Positions 18,099 through 26,187 of a stretch of DNA of 34,557 bases are shown here, in pieces. Under the pieces are notes generated by a model that saw only the letters and a program-made list of their open reading frames with translations, was not told where the DNA came from and searched no databases. The stretch is from an uncultured Xylophilus sp. (GTDB lineage Bacteria > Pseudomonadota > Gammaproteobacteria > Burkholderiales > Burkholderiaceae_C). Made by a program: the position numbers and the translations under genes. Within the stretch, counting starts at the first letter, position 1; each line of letters starts with the position of its first letter. Where the stretch lies: the NCBI GenBank assembly GCA_913776965.1, contig CAJYQL010000023.1:65248-99804 (forward strand), read 5' to 3'.

Positions 18099-20003
18099 TC
18101 ACGTCGCCGGTGCCGCCGGCCGAGCCGCCTTGAACTCCACCTTGTAGCGGGACTTCAGCAGGTCGTAGTAAGCCTGCCCTTCCGCCGATCCCCACCACTG
18201 GGCGACCTGGCTGCGGTCCTGCGCGGCGTTGGCCGAGGCCGCGCGCGGTTCGACCTTGTTGATCCGGATCACCGCGTAGCCGGCACCTACGTCGGTGCCA
18301 ACGAAGGCCGGCAGTTGCGCGGCTGGTGCGCGCAACGCTGCCATCACTACCTGCTGGGGCTGTTGCTGCGACTGCTCGCGCGACACCGTGACCGGTGCCG
18401 GCAGGGAGGCCGACGACGGGTTGGCCTGCAACGCCTGCAGCCGTGCCTGACCTTCCTTGCGGGACATCTCGGTCGCGCGTTGCGCGACGACCAGCTTGCG
18501 CACCTCTTCGCGCACTTCGGCGAAAGCGGGCGTCCGGGCCGCCACATGGCGGACCACGCGCGCCGATGCCAGCTGGCTCGGACCGATCTCGATGGCCTCG
18601 GTGTTGCGCTTCTTCTCGATCGCATCCGGTGCGAACAGCGCCTCCAGGAGTCGCGGGTTTGCCAGCGCGCCGGTCGCGCCGGGCGCCGGCGTCCGCTGGA
18701 CGCCCGGCGCCGTCCGGACCGTGAGCTTCAGCCGCTCGGCGATGGGCTTGAGGCTGTCTGCCTGCTCGTACACGCCATTGGTGAAAACTTCTGCAAGCTC
18801 GGCAAACTTGGCCGCGGCCTGCTGCTGACGCAGTTCAGCCTCGAGTTGGGGACGCACTTCCTCGAAGCTGCGCGCCTTCGGTGCCTTGATGTCGGTTAGC
18901 TGGATGATGTGGTAGCCGAAATCGGATGCCACGACATCGCTGATCTCCCCCTTCTTCAACGCGAATGCTGCGTCTTCGAACGACTTGACCATCGCGCCAC
19001 GCGCGAAGAAATCCAGATCTCCGCCGTTGGCGGCCGAGCCCGGGTCCTGCGAATTCTTGCGCGCGATGTCGGCGAACTGCCCGGGCGATTTCCGGACGGT
19101 CGCCAGCAACGCTTCGGCGCGGGCCTTGGCCTTGTCGCGTTCGGCCTGCGGTGCATCCTTCGGCGCGGTGATCAGAATGTGGCTGGCACGGCGCTCTTCC
19201 TGTCCGGCCAGGCGGGCCTGGTTCTGCTCGTAGTAGGTGCGCAGATCCTGTTCACTGACAGCCATGCCCTTCTTCACGCTGTCGAGATCCAGGACGACGT
19301 ACTCCACATCGGCCTGCTCAGGCAGACGGAAGCGGTCCGTGTTCTGGCGGTAGTACGCCTCCAGATCCGCATCGGTGACGGTGACCTTGGCGGTGAAATC
19401 CTCTGGCTTGAACTGCAGCACCTGGATCTCGCGTCGCTCGAGGAACGGATTCAGCGCTGCGTCGGTCTGCGCCGGCGTGGCAAAGGAGGTTGCGGTCACG
19501 CCGTCGACGACCTGGCGCAATGCCAGGTCCGAGCGCACCCGCGACTCGTAGCCTTCCGGCGTCAGACCCTGGCGCGCCAGCACTTCGCGGTACTGCGCCA
19601 TGTCGAGCTTGCCGTCGGCGCCCCGCATGGCCGCGATGCCAGGGTCCTCGCCCAAGGTACGTGCCAGACGTGCATCGCTCGGCGCAAGATGCCCCTTCTC
19701 GGCAGCCGTCAGCAGCACCCGCTCGCGGACCAGCCGCTCGAGGGTGGCATAGCGGGCATCGGGCGTGTCGAAGATCTTGGCGTCGAGGTTGGGCATCTGC
19801 GCGCGCATCCGCTCGACCGTGGCCTGGTGGGCGGTATCCCACTCGCCCTGGGTGATCTCGTGCCCGTCCACCGTGGCGACGGCGGCGCCCTTCTCCATAG
19901 ACCGCCGGTAGCCGTCGACACCGAACAGGACGAACGACGGGATGATCAGCAAGAACAGCAGGATCATGACGATCTTGGAGTGCTTGCGGATGAACTCGAA
20001 CAT
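18099..20003 (-). CDS. ppiD: PpiD-like membrane-anchored peptidyl-prolyl isomerase/foldase
   Basis: PpiD-type proteins are inner-membrane-anchored periplasmic foldases that meet proteins leaving the Sec translocon. The 634-residue product begins MFEFIRKHSK and then has one hydrophobic anchor (about 11-28, MILLFLLIIPSFVLFGVDGY), with the rest periplasmic. The SurA-like chaperone region covers about 35-250. A parvulin domain starts at RRASHILITAPKDA and includes NSQDPGSAANGGDLDFFARG and SDFGYHIIQLTDIKA (about 265-370). A second, degenerate helical region follows, ending in a short Ala/Pro tail. The length matches E. coli PpiD (623). The ATG at 20003 is favoured because the anchor starts immediately. 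The location downstream of hupB mirrors E. coli, where ppiD follows hupB. Confidence 0.94.
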   Translation of the reverse strand: MFEFIRKHSKIVMILLFLLIIPSFVLFGVDGYRRSMEKGAAVATVDGHEITQGEWDTAHQATVERMRAQMPNLDAKIFDTPDARYATLERLVRERVLLTAAEKGHLAPSDARLARTLGEDPGIAAMRGADGKLDMAQYREVLARQGLTPEGYESRVRSDLALRQVVDGVTATSFATPAQTDAALNPFLERREIQVLQFKPEDFTAKVTVTDADLEAYYRQNTDRFRLPEQADVEYVVLDLDSVKKGMAVSEQDLRTYYEQNQARLAGQEERRASHILITAPKDAPQAERDKAKARAEALLATVRKSPGQFADIARKNSQDPGSAANGGDLDFFARGAMVKSFEDAAFALKKGEISDVVASDFGYHIIQLTDIKAPKARSFEEVRPQLEAELRQQQAAAKFAELAEVFTNGVYEQADSLKPIAERLKLTVRTAPGVQRTPAPGATGALANPRLLEALFAPDAIEKKRNTEAIEIGPSQLASARVVRHVAARTPAFAEVREEVRKLVVAQRATEMSRKEGQARLQALQANPSSASLPAPVTVSREQSQQQPQQVVMAALRAPAAQLPAFVGTDVGAGYAVIRINKVEPRAASANAAQDRSQVAQWWGSAEGQAYYDLLKSRYKVEFKAARPAAPAT

Positions 20004-20045
20004 GGCGGATCTTTCGGGCGCGTGCGACGGGTGCCGCGGAAAAAG

Positions 20046-20071
20046 AAAAGGCGAACCTGCGTTCGCCTTTT
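20046..20071 (-). terminator. Intrinsic terminator after hupB / tRNA-Val
   Basis: On the minus strand AAAAGGCGAAC, a 4-base loop, and GTTCGCCTTTT form a perfect 11-base stem followed by CTTTTT. It lies seven bases past the tRNA-Val 3' end and separates the hupB-tRNA-Val unit from the ppiD-like gene. Confidence 0.93.
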
Positions 20072-20077
20072 GGGGAG

Positions 20078-20153
20078 TGGTGGGTGCTGACGGGCTCGAA
20101 CCGCCGACCTACGCCGTGTAAGGGCGCTGCTCTACCAACTGAGCTAAGCACCC
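20078..20153 (-). tRNA. tRNA-Val (anticodon TAC)
   Basis: The 76-base minus-strand gene has acceptor GGGTGCT/AGCACCC, discriminator A and encoded CCA at 20078-20080. The D-arm reads TAGCTCAGTTGGTAGAGC; the anticodon loop CTTACAC gives anticodon TAC, and the T-arm contains GGTTCGAGCCC. It starts 16 bases after the hupB stop, so it is probably processed from a shared transcript. Confidence 0.97.
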
Positions 20154-20169
20154 CGCCTGGAAACGGGGT

Positions 20170-20442
20170 TCAGTTCAAGGCATCCTTCAATGCCTTGCCC
20201 GGACGAAACTTCGGTACTTTAGCAGCCTTGATCTTGATCGTGTCGCCGGTCCGGGGATTGCGTCCGCTGCGCGCTGCACGCTTGCCGACCGCGAAGGTGC
20301 CGAAGCCGACTAGCGACACGGTGCCGCCCTTTTTCAGCGTCGTCTTCACGGCGCCGATGGTGGATTCCAGGGCACGCGTGGCGGCAGCCTTGGAAATATC
20401 GGCGTTCTTGGCGATGTGCTCGATCAGTTCGGTTTTGTTCAC
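20170..20442 (-). CDS. hupB: DNA-binding protein HU-beta
   Basis: HU is the abundant histone-like dimer that bends DNA and shapes the nucleoid. The 90-residue product is exactly the family length: helix start [20 protein letters not shown], then [22 protein letters not shown], containing the beta-ribbon arm signature [12 protein letters not shown], and the C-terminal [17 protein letters not shown]. The start is GTG at 20442, which gives the canonical N-terminus; an ATG far upstream (20631) is excluded by family length. A purine-rich GAGGGG lies upstream. It is followed by tRNA-Val and a strong terminator. The 228-base gap to pgsA shows a possible -10 (TAGAAT near 20650 on the minus strand) but no convincing -35. 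Confidence 0.98.
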   Translation of the reverse strand: MNKTELIEHIAKNADISKAAATRALESTIGAVKTTLKKGGTVSLVGFGTFAVGKRAARSGRNPRTGDTIKIKAAKVPKFRPGKALKDALN

Positions 20443-20670
20443 AAAAGGCCCCTCGAATAGATGATGGACGTTGGCCGGCGGTATGCACAGTTCTGATGCC
20501 TGTCCGCACCTGGGGCGTGCCATGCAGGACGCGACCAGGAGCGCGAAAGCGATGTTCAAAGACGGGTGCGGAACGACATGATGCGGACCTGCGGGCAGCG
20601 GTTTGTCACCACACAGCGGCCCGCGGGACAACGGCGCGAAGAGCGGATTCTAGACGCATTCCCCGTCCGG

Positions 20671-21237
20671 TTACTTCACCCGCGCGCGGATTTCCGGCAG
20701 TGCTTTCTGCAGGTAATACACCATCGACCAGACCGTCAATACAGCGGCAATCCAGATCAGCACCGTGCCCCACAAGCCGGTATCGACCACACCGAAAATC
20801 ACGCCGTCGAACAGCAGGAACGGAATGGCCACCATCTGGACGGTCGTCTTCACCTTGCCGAGCATGTGCACCGCCACGCTCTTGGATGCGCCGATCTGCG
20901 CCATCCATTCGCGCAGTGCCGAAATCGCGATCTCGCGCCCGATGATGATGAGGGCGACGAACACGTCCGCCCGCCCCAGGTGGACCAGCACCAGCAGGGA
21001 CGCGCACACCAGGAACTTGTCGGCCACCGGATCGAGAAACGCACCGAAGGACGAAGTCTGGTTGAGCCGCCGTGCGAGCCATCCGTCGAGCCAGTCGGTG
21101 GCGGCGAACACCACGAACATCGCGGTGGCGACGATGTTGCGGAAGCCTTCGGGAAACGGCAGGTAGAACACACCGACTATGAGCGGGATCGCGACGATGC
21201 GCGTCCAGGTCATGATGGTGGGAACGGTCCAGAACAT
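20671..21237 (-). CDS. pgsA: CDP-diacylglycerol-glycerol-3-phosphate 3-phosphatidyltransferase
   Basis: PgsA is an inner-membrane enzyme that makes phosphatidylglycerol phosphate from CDP-diacylglycerol and glycerol 3-phosphate, leading to phosphatidylglycerol and cardiolipin. The 188-residue product has the family signature D-x2-D-G-x2-A-R-x8-G-x3-D-x3-D, visible as DWLDGWLARR then GAFLDPVAD at about residues 48-73. It has four to six hydrophobic segments. The start MFWTVPTIMTWTRIVAIP at 21237 is typical of bacterial PgsA. It follows uvrC by 32 bases, an arrangement (uvrC-pgsA) conserved in many proteobacteria. Confidence 0.97.
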   Translation of the reverse strand: MFWTVPTIMTWTRIVAIPLIVGVFYLPFPEGFRNIVATAMFVVFAATDWLDGWLARRLNQTSSFGAFLDPVADKFLVCASLLVLVHLGRADVFVALIIIGREIAISALREWMAQIGASKSVAVHMLGKVKTTVQMVAIPFLLFDGVIFGVVDTGLWGTVLIWIAAVLTVWSMVYYLQKALPEIRARVK

Positions 21238-21269
21238 GCGCGGATTGTGCCACCCGCATCCGGACGGCC

Positions 21270-23279
21270 TCAGTGCAGCGCGCGGTAAATTTCCTCGGCC
21301 AGTTCGCGCGACACGCCCTCGACCCGGGCGATGTCGTCGATGCCCGCGGCCGTCACGCCCCGCACCCCGCCGAAATGCTGGAGCAGGCGCGCCCGCTTCT
21401 TCGGACCGATGCCCGGAATGTCCTCGAGCCGGCTGCCGCCGACGCGCACTTTCGCGCGGCGCGCCCGCATCCCGGTGATCGCGAACCGGTGCGCCTCGTC
21501 GCGGATCTGGGCCACCAGCATCAGGGCGGCGGAATCGCTGCCCAGGTAGACCTTCTCCCGCCCATCGGCGAAAACGAGTTCTTCCAGTCCGACCTTGCGG
21601 CCCTCGCCTTTCTCGACGCCCACGATGAGCGACAGATCCAGGCCCAGTTCGGTAAACACCTCGCGCGCCATCGCGACCTGGCCCTTGCCGCCATCGACCA
21701 GCACCAGGTCCGGCATGCGCGCCCCGTCGCCGACTGGATGGTCGGGATCGGCCGAGGTACGCGCGGCTTCCGCCAGCTTCGCATAGCGGCGGGTCAGCAC
21801 CTGGCGCATCGCGGCATAGTCGTCGCCCCCGGTGATGCCCTCGATGTTGTAGCGTCGGTATTCGCTGTTCTGCATCTTGTGGTGCTGGAAGACGACGCAG
21901 GACGCCTGCGTCGCCTCACCCGCCGTGTGAGAGATGTCGAAGCATTCGATCCGCAATGCATCCAGGTCGTCCGGTGCGAGGTCCAGCGCCTCGGCGAGCG
22001 CCCGGGTGCGCGACTGCTGCGAACCTTCTTCCGCCAGCAGGCGGGCGAGCTGCAGGTCGGCGTTCTTCTGCGCCATCTCCAGCCATACCCTGCGCTGCTC
22101 CCGGGGGTTGTGCACGGCGGTGATCTTCATGCCGGACTGCTGCGACAGCGCCTCGATCAGCGTCTTCGCCACCGGCACGCCGGTGATCAGCGCGGGTGGC
22201 GGGGCCACGCCGGTATAGTGCTGCGCCACGAAGGCCTCCAGCACCTGCACCTCGACCGGCTGCGCGACAGCGCCGCCGGTGTCGCCCGCCTCCTCGGCCG
22301 CCCGCAGCGCAGTGGCGTCTTCCACATGCACCGGGAAGTACGGCCGATCGCCCAGATGGCGCCCACCACGCACCATCGCCAGGTTCACGCAGGCGCGGCC
22401 GCCCTGCACCCGCACAGCCAGAATGTCCACGTCCTTGTCGCTGGCGGTCTCGATCGACTGCTGGTGCAGCACCCGCGACAGCGCGCCCAACTGGTTGCGG
22501 ATCTCGGCGGCCTGCTCGAATTCCAGCCTTTCGGCATGCGCGGTCATGCGACGCTCGAGTTCGGCCGCGACCTGCTGCGTCTCGCCGCGCAGGAACCGTT
22601 CGGCATGGGCTACATCGACGCCGTAGGCTTCCGGCGAGATCAGGTCCACGCAAGGCCCCGAACAGCGCTTGATCTGGTACAGCAGGCACGGCCGGGTGCG
22701 GTTATTGAATACCGTGTCTTCGCAGGTGCGCAGGCGGAACACCTTCTGCAGTAGCTGGATCGATTCCTTGACGGCCCAGGCGCTCGGGAAGGGGCCGAAA
22801 TAGCGATGCCGCTTTTCGACTGCGCCCCGGTAATAGGCGACACGCGGGAAGACCTGGGCCGCGTCGCCTGCAACGGGCGCCCGCAGACCGGGATTGCCGG
22901 TGATCTTCAGATAGGGATAGCTCTTGTCGTCCCGGAACAGGATGTTGAACCGGGGGTTCAGCGTTTTGATCAGGTTGTTCTCGAGCAGCAGCGCCTCTGC
23001 CTCGGAACGCACGACCGTCGTCTCCAGCCGCACGATCTTCGACACCATGTGGCCGATGCGGGTGCCGCCGTGGTTCTTCTGGAAGTAGCTGGACACCCGC
23101 TTCTTCAGATCGCGCGCCTTGCCGACGTACAGCAACCCGCCCTGGGCGTCGAAATACCGGTAGACGCCCGGCAGCGCCGGCAAGCTCGCCACCTCGCCCA
23201 GCAACTTCTCGTCGTGCGGGCCCGCGGCCGTCGGGCGCGCCGCCGCCTGATCCCTCTCCTTGTCTGCTCCGTCTGCCAT
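21270..23279 (-). CDS. uvrC: Excinuclease ABC subunit C
   Basis: UvrC makes both incisions around a lesion in nucleotide excision repair after UvrB loading. The 669-residue product starts with a GIY-YIG nuclease domain ([10 protein letters not shown] then [14 protein letters not shown]), with the conserved [19 protein letters not shown]/UvrB-binding segment follows ([20 protein letters not shown]). The RNase H-like endonuclease domain contains [13 protein letters not shown] and [11 protein letters not shown], and the end has paired helix-hairpin-helix motifs ([20 protein letters not shown]). The ATG at 23279 has AGAGAG four bases upstream; the longer frame to 23324 is not supported. It is divergent from the carrier-protein cluster, with 107 bases between the two start codons. 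Confidence 0.98.
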   Translation of the reverse strand: MADGADKERDQAAARPTAAGPHDEKLLGEVASLPALPGVYRYFDAQGGLLYVGKARDLKKRVSSYFQKNHGGTRIGHMVSKIVRLETTVVRSEAEALLLENNLIKTLNPRFNILFRDDKSYPYLKITGNPGLRAPVAGDAAQVFPRVAYYRGAVEKRHRYFGPFPSAWAVKESIQLLQKVFRLRTCEDTVFNNRTRPCLLYQIKRCSGPCVDLISPEAYGVDVAHAERFLRGETQQVAAELERRMTAHAERLEFEQAAEIRNQLGALSRVLHQQSIETASDKDVDILAVRVQGGRACVNLAMVRGGRHLGDRPYFPVHVEDATALRAAEEAGDTGGAVAQPVEVQVLEAFVAQHYTGVAPPPALITGVPVAKTLIEALSQQSGMKITAVHNPREQRRVWLEMAQKNADLQLARLLAEEGSQQSRTRALAEALDLAPDDLDALRIECFDISHTAGEATQASCVVFQHHKMQNSEYRRYNIEGITGGDDYAAMRQVLTRRYAKLAEAARTSADPDHPVGDGARMPDLVLVDGGKGQVAMAREVFTELGLDLSLIVGVEKGEGRKVGLEELVFADGREKVYLGSDSAALMLVAQIRDEAHRFAITGMRARRAKVRVGGSRLEDIPGIGPKKRARLLQHFGGVRGVTAAGIDDIARVEGVSRELAEEIYRALH

Positions 23280-23386
23280 GCGTCTCTCTTTGCGGCCCAG
23301 GGCCCGAAAGCGAGATGGTGGCACAGCCGGCTGACCCTACAATTTCTGACATTGATAGCCCCCGTCCGCACGCGCCGATTCCTGCC

Positions 23387-23860
23387 ATGCCTCTGCCTCT
23401 CCGCTCGCCCCACGGCTCGGCCGACGGCATCCGCCTGGGCAGCGACATCGTGCGGATCGCGGACGTCGCCGATGCCTTGCAGACCTTCGGCGACCGTTAC
23501 CTGCGCCGCGTCTTCACGCCCCACGAAATCGCCACCTGCCGGACGGCGGCAGCGACCATGCCGTCGCGGCTGGCCGCCCGCTTCGCTGCGAAGGAAGCCT
23601 GCGTCAAGGTGCTGCGGCCGGTGCACCGCTGGTTCGACTGGCGGTCGATCGAGGTCGTGAAGACCAGCGGCGGCTGGTGCGAACTGCGGCTGCACGGCGC
23701 GGCTCTGCGTGCCGCCCGCCGCCAAGGCGTCGTGTCGCTCGCCGTTTCCCTCAGCCACGACGGCGCCTATGCGCAGTCGGTGGTGGCCGCTACCCTCAGA
23801 CCGACCGTCCGCCCTCGTCCTTTGCGCCCCCGCGCCCATTCCCCCGGGAGAATCCGTTGA
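23387..23860 (+). CDS. acpS: AcpS-type holo-[carrier protein] synthase, cluster-dedicated
   Basis: AcpS enzymes move 4'-phosphopantetheine from CoA to a conserved Ser of a carrier protein. The 157-residue product has all family motifs: GSDIVRIADV near residue 18 (Asp is the Mg ligand), YLRRVFTPHEI, the CoA-binding RFAAKEACVK, and VSLSHDGAYA. A Pro/Arg-rich tail of about 25 residues extends past the usual 125-residue length. The gene's TGA overlaps the TTG start of the carrier-protein gene (TTGA), so the two are translationally coupled. This links it to that carrier rather than to fatty-acid synthesis. E. coli acpS sits beside pdxJ, which is not here, so a second copy may exist elsewhere (inference). 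The ATG at 23387 is preferred over upstream in-frame starts because it begins close to the first motif. Confidence 0.9.
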   Translation: MPLPLRSPHGSADGIRLGSDIVRIADVADALQTFGDRYLRRVFTPHEIATCRTAAATMPSRLAARFAAKEACVKVLRPVHRWFDWRSIEVVKTSGGWCELRLHGAALRAARRQGVVSLAVSLSHDGAYAQSVVAATLRPTVRPRPLRPRAHSPGRIR

Positions 23861-24102
23861 ATCCGACCGAAGACATCCGCAAGGTCCTGCAGCAGCACGG
23901 CCGCCTCTCCGCAGACGCCCTTACGCTGGCCGAAGATGCCGACCTGTACCAGGCGGGACTGACCTCGCATGCCAGCGTCAATGTGATGCTGGCGCTCGAG
24001 AACGTGTTCGACGTCGAGTTCCCGGACCGGATGCTCAAGCGCGGCGTATTCGCAAGCATCGCCAGCATCCGCGAGGCGGTTGAGGAATTGACCGCATCAT
24101 GA
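23857..24102 (+). CDS. Free-standing acyl/aminoacyl carrier protein (TTG start)
   Basis: This is an 81-residue carrier protein whose phosphopantetheine arm would carry the cluster's intermediate. The site reads DLYQAGLTSHASVN, with attachment Ser37 in the place of the canonical D-S-L Ser. Helix I (about 4-14), the loop, helix II (38-50, MLALENVFDVEF follows) and helix III/IV (ASIASIREAVEEL) fit the four-helix fold. The sequence resembles the carriers paired with amino acid:[carrier protein] ligases more than fatty-acid ACP, which has DSLD. The TTG at 23857 was chosen because it overlaps the acpS stop and gives the exact family length; upstream extension would run through acpS. It overlaps the next gene's ATG (ATGA). 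A gene finder that requires ATG or GTG would miss or lengthen it. Confidence 0.88.
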   Translation: MNPTEDIRKVLQQHGRLSADALTLAEDADLYQAGLTSHASVNVMLALENVFDVEFPDRMLKRGVFASIASIREAVEELTAS

Positions 24103-25277
24103 GCGCCGCCGCACCGGCCGACGACCGCACAGCCCTGGCTGTCGCCCGGCGGATCGCCGACACGATCGCCGCCCGCCATGCGGACGAGGTCGACCGCGCA
24201 TCGCGTTTCCCGGCGGAGACGATCGCGGCGCTGCGCGAGGAAGGGCTGCTGTCGGCCTACGTGCCGGCGGCGCTCGGCGGCCGGAGCACCTCCTTCGGCG
24301 AACTGGTCGCCATCTGCACCGCGCTCGGACAGCGCTGTTCAGCCTCGGCGATGGTGTTCGCGATGCACCAGATCCAGGTCGGCTGCATCGTGCACCACGG
24401 GCTGACGACCGACTATTTCCGCGACTACTGCCGCCAGCTCGTCGAGCAACAGTGGCTGATCGCCTCGGTAACGTCGGAGCTCGGCGTGGGCGGCGATACC
24501 CGTTCCAGCATCTGTGCGGTCGAGGTGGACGGAGCACGTTTCGCACTCGACAAGATCGCGACCACGATTTCCTACGGCGCGCATGCAGACGACCTGCTCG
24601 TCACCTGCCGGCGCGACCCGCAGGCTGCGCGCAGTGACCAGGTGATGGTGTTGCTGCGCCAGGGCAGCTTCTCTTTGGAGCAGACCTCGCAGTGGGACAC
24701 CCTCGGCATGCGCGGCACCTGCAGTCCCGGCTTCAAGCTCGCGTCCACCGGATCGGTCGACCAGATTCTGCCGGTGGACTATGCCGAGGTGTCGGGCGCG
24801 ACGATGGTGCCGTTCTCGCACATCCTCTGGGCTGGCGTATGGCTCGGCATCGCGACCGATGCCACCGCCCGGGCGGCCGCGAGCGTGCGGGCCGCCGCCC
24901 GGCAGAACCCGGGCACTGTGCCGCCGACGGCGCTGCGATTGGCCGAACTGGCCGGCGCGCTGCAGACGATGCGGGCGCAGGTCCAGGAAGCCGTCGCGTC
25001 GTTCGAGGCATTGCTCGCGGCACCCGAAGGAGCGGACACCTTCTCCACGATCGCGTTCGCCCTGCGCATGAACCACCTCAAGATCGCCTGCTCCACCGCG
25101 GTGGTCGACATCGTGCAGCAGGCGCTGCTGATCTGCGGCATCCAGGGCTATCGCAACGGCTCGCCAGCGAGCGTCGGCCGGCACCTGCGCGACGCGCTGT
25201 CGGCGCCGCTGATGGTCGGCAACGACCGCATGCACGCCCAGAACGCATCGCTACTGCTGGTGCACAAGGACATCTGA
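24099..25277 (+). CDS. Acyl-CoA dehydrogenase-fold flavoprotein
   Basis: The 392-residue product has the acyl-CoA dehydrogenase fold: an N-terminal helical domain (to about 115), the FAD-binding middle domain with LIASVTSELGVGGDTRSS near 127-144, and a C-terminal helical domain from about 225. Family members oxidise acyl thioesters; relatives in antibiotic pathways act on carrier-protein-bound substrates, and others are flavin monooxygenases. At the C-terminal site where short-chain dehydrogenases have the catalytic Glu in a YEGT motif, this protein reads LMVGNDRMHAQNASLL, so that Glu is absent. Either another residue is the base or the enzyme is a monooxygenase-type member. The RHLRDALSAPL segment before it recalls the type 2 subgroup. 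Its ATG overlaps the carrier-protein stop, and the ligase gene starts four bases after it, so the bound aminoacyl group is the likely substrate (inference). Confidence 0.87.
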   Translation: MSAAAPADDRTALAVARRIADTIAARHADEVDRASRFPAETIAALREEGLLSAYVPAALGGRSTSFGELVAICTALGQRCSASAMVFAMHQIQVGCIVHHGLTTDYFRDYCRQLVEQQWLIASVTSELGVGGDTRSSICAVEVDGARFALDKIATTISYGAHADDLLVTCRRDPQAARSDQVMVLLRQGSFSLEQTSQWDTLGMRGTCSPGFKLASTGSVDQILPVDYAEVSGATMVPFSHILWAGVWLGIATDATARAAASVRAAARQNPGTVPPTALRLAELAGALQTMRAQVQEAVASFEALLAAPEGADTFSTIAFALRMNHLKIACSTAVVDIVQQALLICGIQGYRNGSPASVGRHLRDALSAPLMVGNDRMHAQNASLLLVHKDI

Positions 25278-25281
25278 CCTC

Positions 25282-26187
25282 ATGGAATTCGACTCCCGAT
25301 CCCTCTACGACGGACTGGTGGCGCACGGCCTGATCGTGCCGTCGGGCGAGCCCGGCGTGTTCGGCCGCAACGCGGCGTTCGAGGACGTGCTCGAGCGCTT
25401 CTCCGCCCTGGTGAGCCAGGTGGCAGCGGCCGATGGCGCCGAGAAGTACACCTTCCCGCCGACGCTCGCCCGGCCGGTGTTCGAACGCAGCGGCTTCATG
25501 AAGTCGTTCCCGCAGCTGGCGATGGGCGTCGTCAGCTTCTGCGGCTGCGCCTCGGATCACCCGAAGCTCGTCGAACGCATCGCCAACGGCGAAAGCTACG
25601 ACGACCTGATGGCACGGACCGGCGTGGTGCTGATCCCCGCCGCCTGCTACCCGCTCTACCCGAGCCTGGGCGGCACCCTGCCCGCCGGCGGCCGGCTGGT
25701 CGACATGACCCACTGGGTGTTCCGCCACGAGCCGTCGGACGAACCGACCCGGATGCAGGCGTTCCGCGTGCGGGAATTCGTGCGTGCCGGCGCGCCCGAC
25801 GAGGTGGTGGCCTGGCGCGACATGTGGCTGGAGCGCGGTCTGGAACTGCTGCGCAGCCTCGGCCTGCCGGCCGACCCCGAGGTGGCGACGGACCCGTTCT
25901 TCGGCCGCGCCGGCCGGATGCTGGCGGTCAACCAGCGCGAGCAGAAGCTGAAGTTCGAGGTGGTGGTGCCGGTGATCTCGGCCGAGAAGCCGACCGCCGT
26001 CTGCTCCTTCAACTACCACCAGGACTACTTCTCCAAAACCTTCGAGATCCTGCAGCCCAACGGCGAACTGGCCCACACCGCCTGCCTCGGCTTCGGACTG
26101 GAGCGTGTCTGCATGGCGCTGTTCAAGCACCACGGCTTCGATCCGCTGCAGTGGCCGGCGGCGGTCCGCGCGCGGCTCTGGCCATGA
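25282..26187 (+). CDS. Amino acid:[carrier protein] ligase (atypical seryl-tRNA synthetase homologue)
   Basis: These enzymes are seryl-tRNA-synthetase paralogues that lack the tRNA-binding arm. They activate an amino acid with ATP and load it on the phosphopantetheine of a carrier protein; characterised Bradyrhizobium members use Gly or Ala. The 301-residue product is the right length and has only the catalytic class II domain. Motif 2 reads FRVREF (161-166) and motif 3 GFGLER (270-275). The three residues expected to bind the active-site zinc are present: Cys122 (PAACYPLYPSLGG), Glu165 and Cys268 (AHTACLGFG). The ACYPLYP segment is characteristic of this family. Its substrate cannot be read from sequence alone. 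It starts four bases after the flavoprotein and overlaps the DUF1839 gene by four bases. The carrier protein it should charge is two genes upstream. Confidence 0.9.
   Translation: MEFDSRSLYDGLVAHGLIVPSGEPGVFGRNAAFEDVLERFSALVSQVAAADGAEKYTFPPTLARPVFERSGFMKSFPQLAMGVVSFCGCASDHPKLVERIANGESYDDLMARTGVVLIPAACYPLYPSLGGTLPAGGRLVDMTHWVFRHEPSDEPTRMQAFRVREFVRAGAPDEVVAWRDMWLERGLELLRSLGLPADPEVATDPFFGRAGRMLAVNQREQKLKFEVVVPVISAEKPTAVCSFNYHQDYFSKTFEILQPNGELAHTACLGFGLERVCMALFKHHGFDPLQWPAAVRARLWP

Noticed and set aside
23338-23343. TACAAT as a -10 for the carrier-protein cluster
   Set aside because: The hexamer is good, but no acceptable -35 lies 16-18 bases upstream and A+T-rich hexamers of this kind arise by chance; left as a possibility only.
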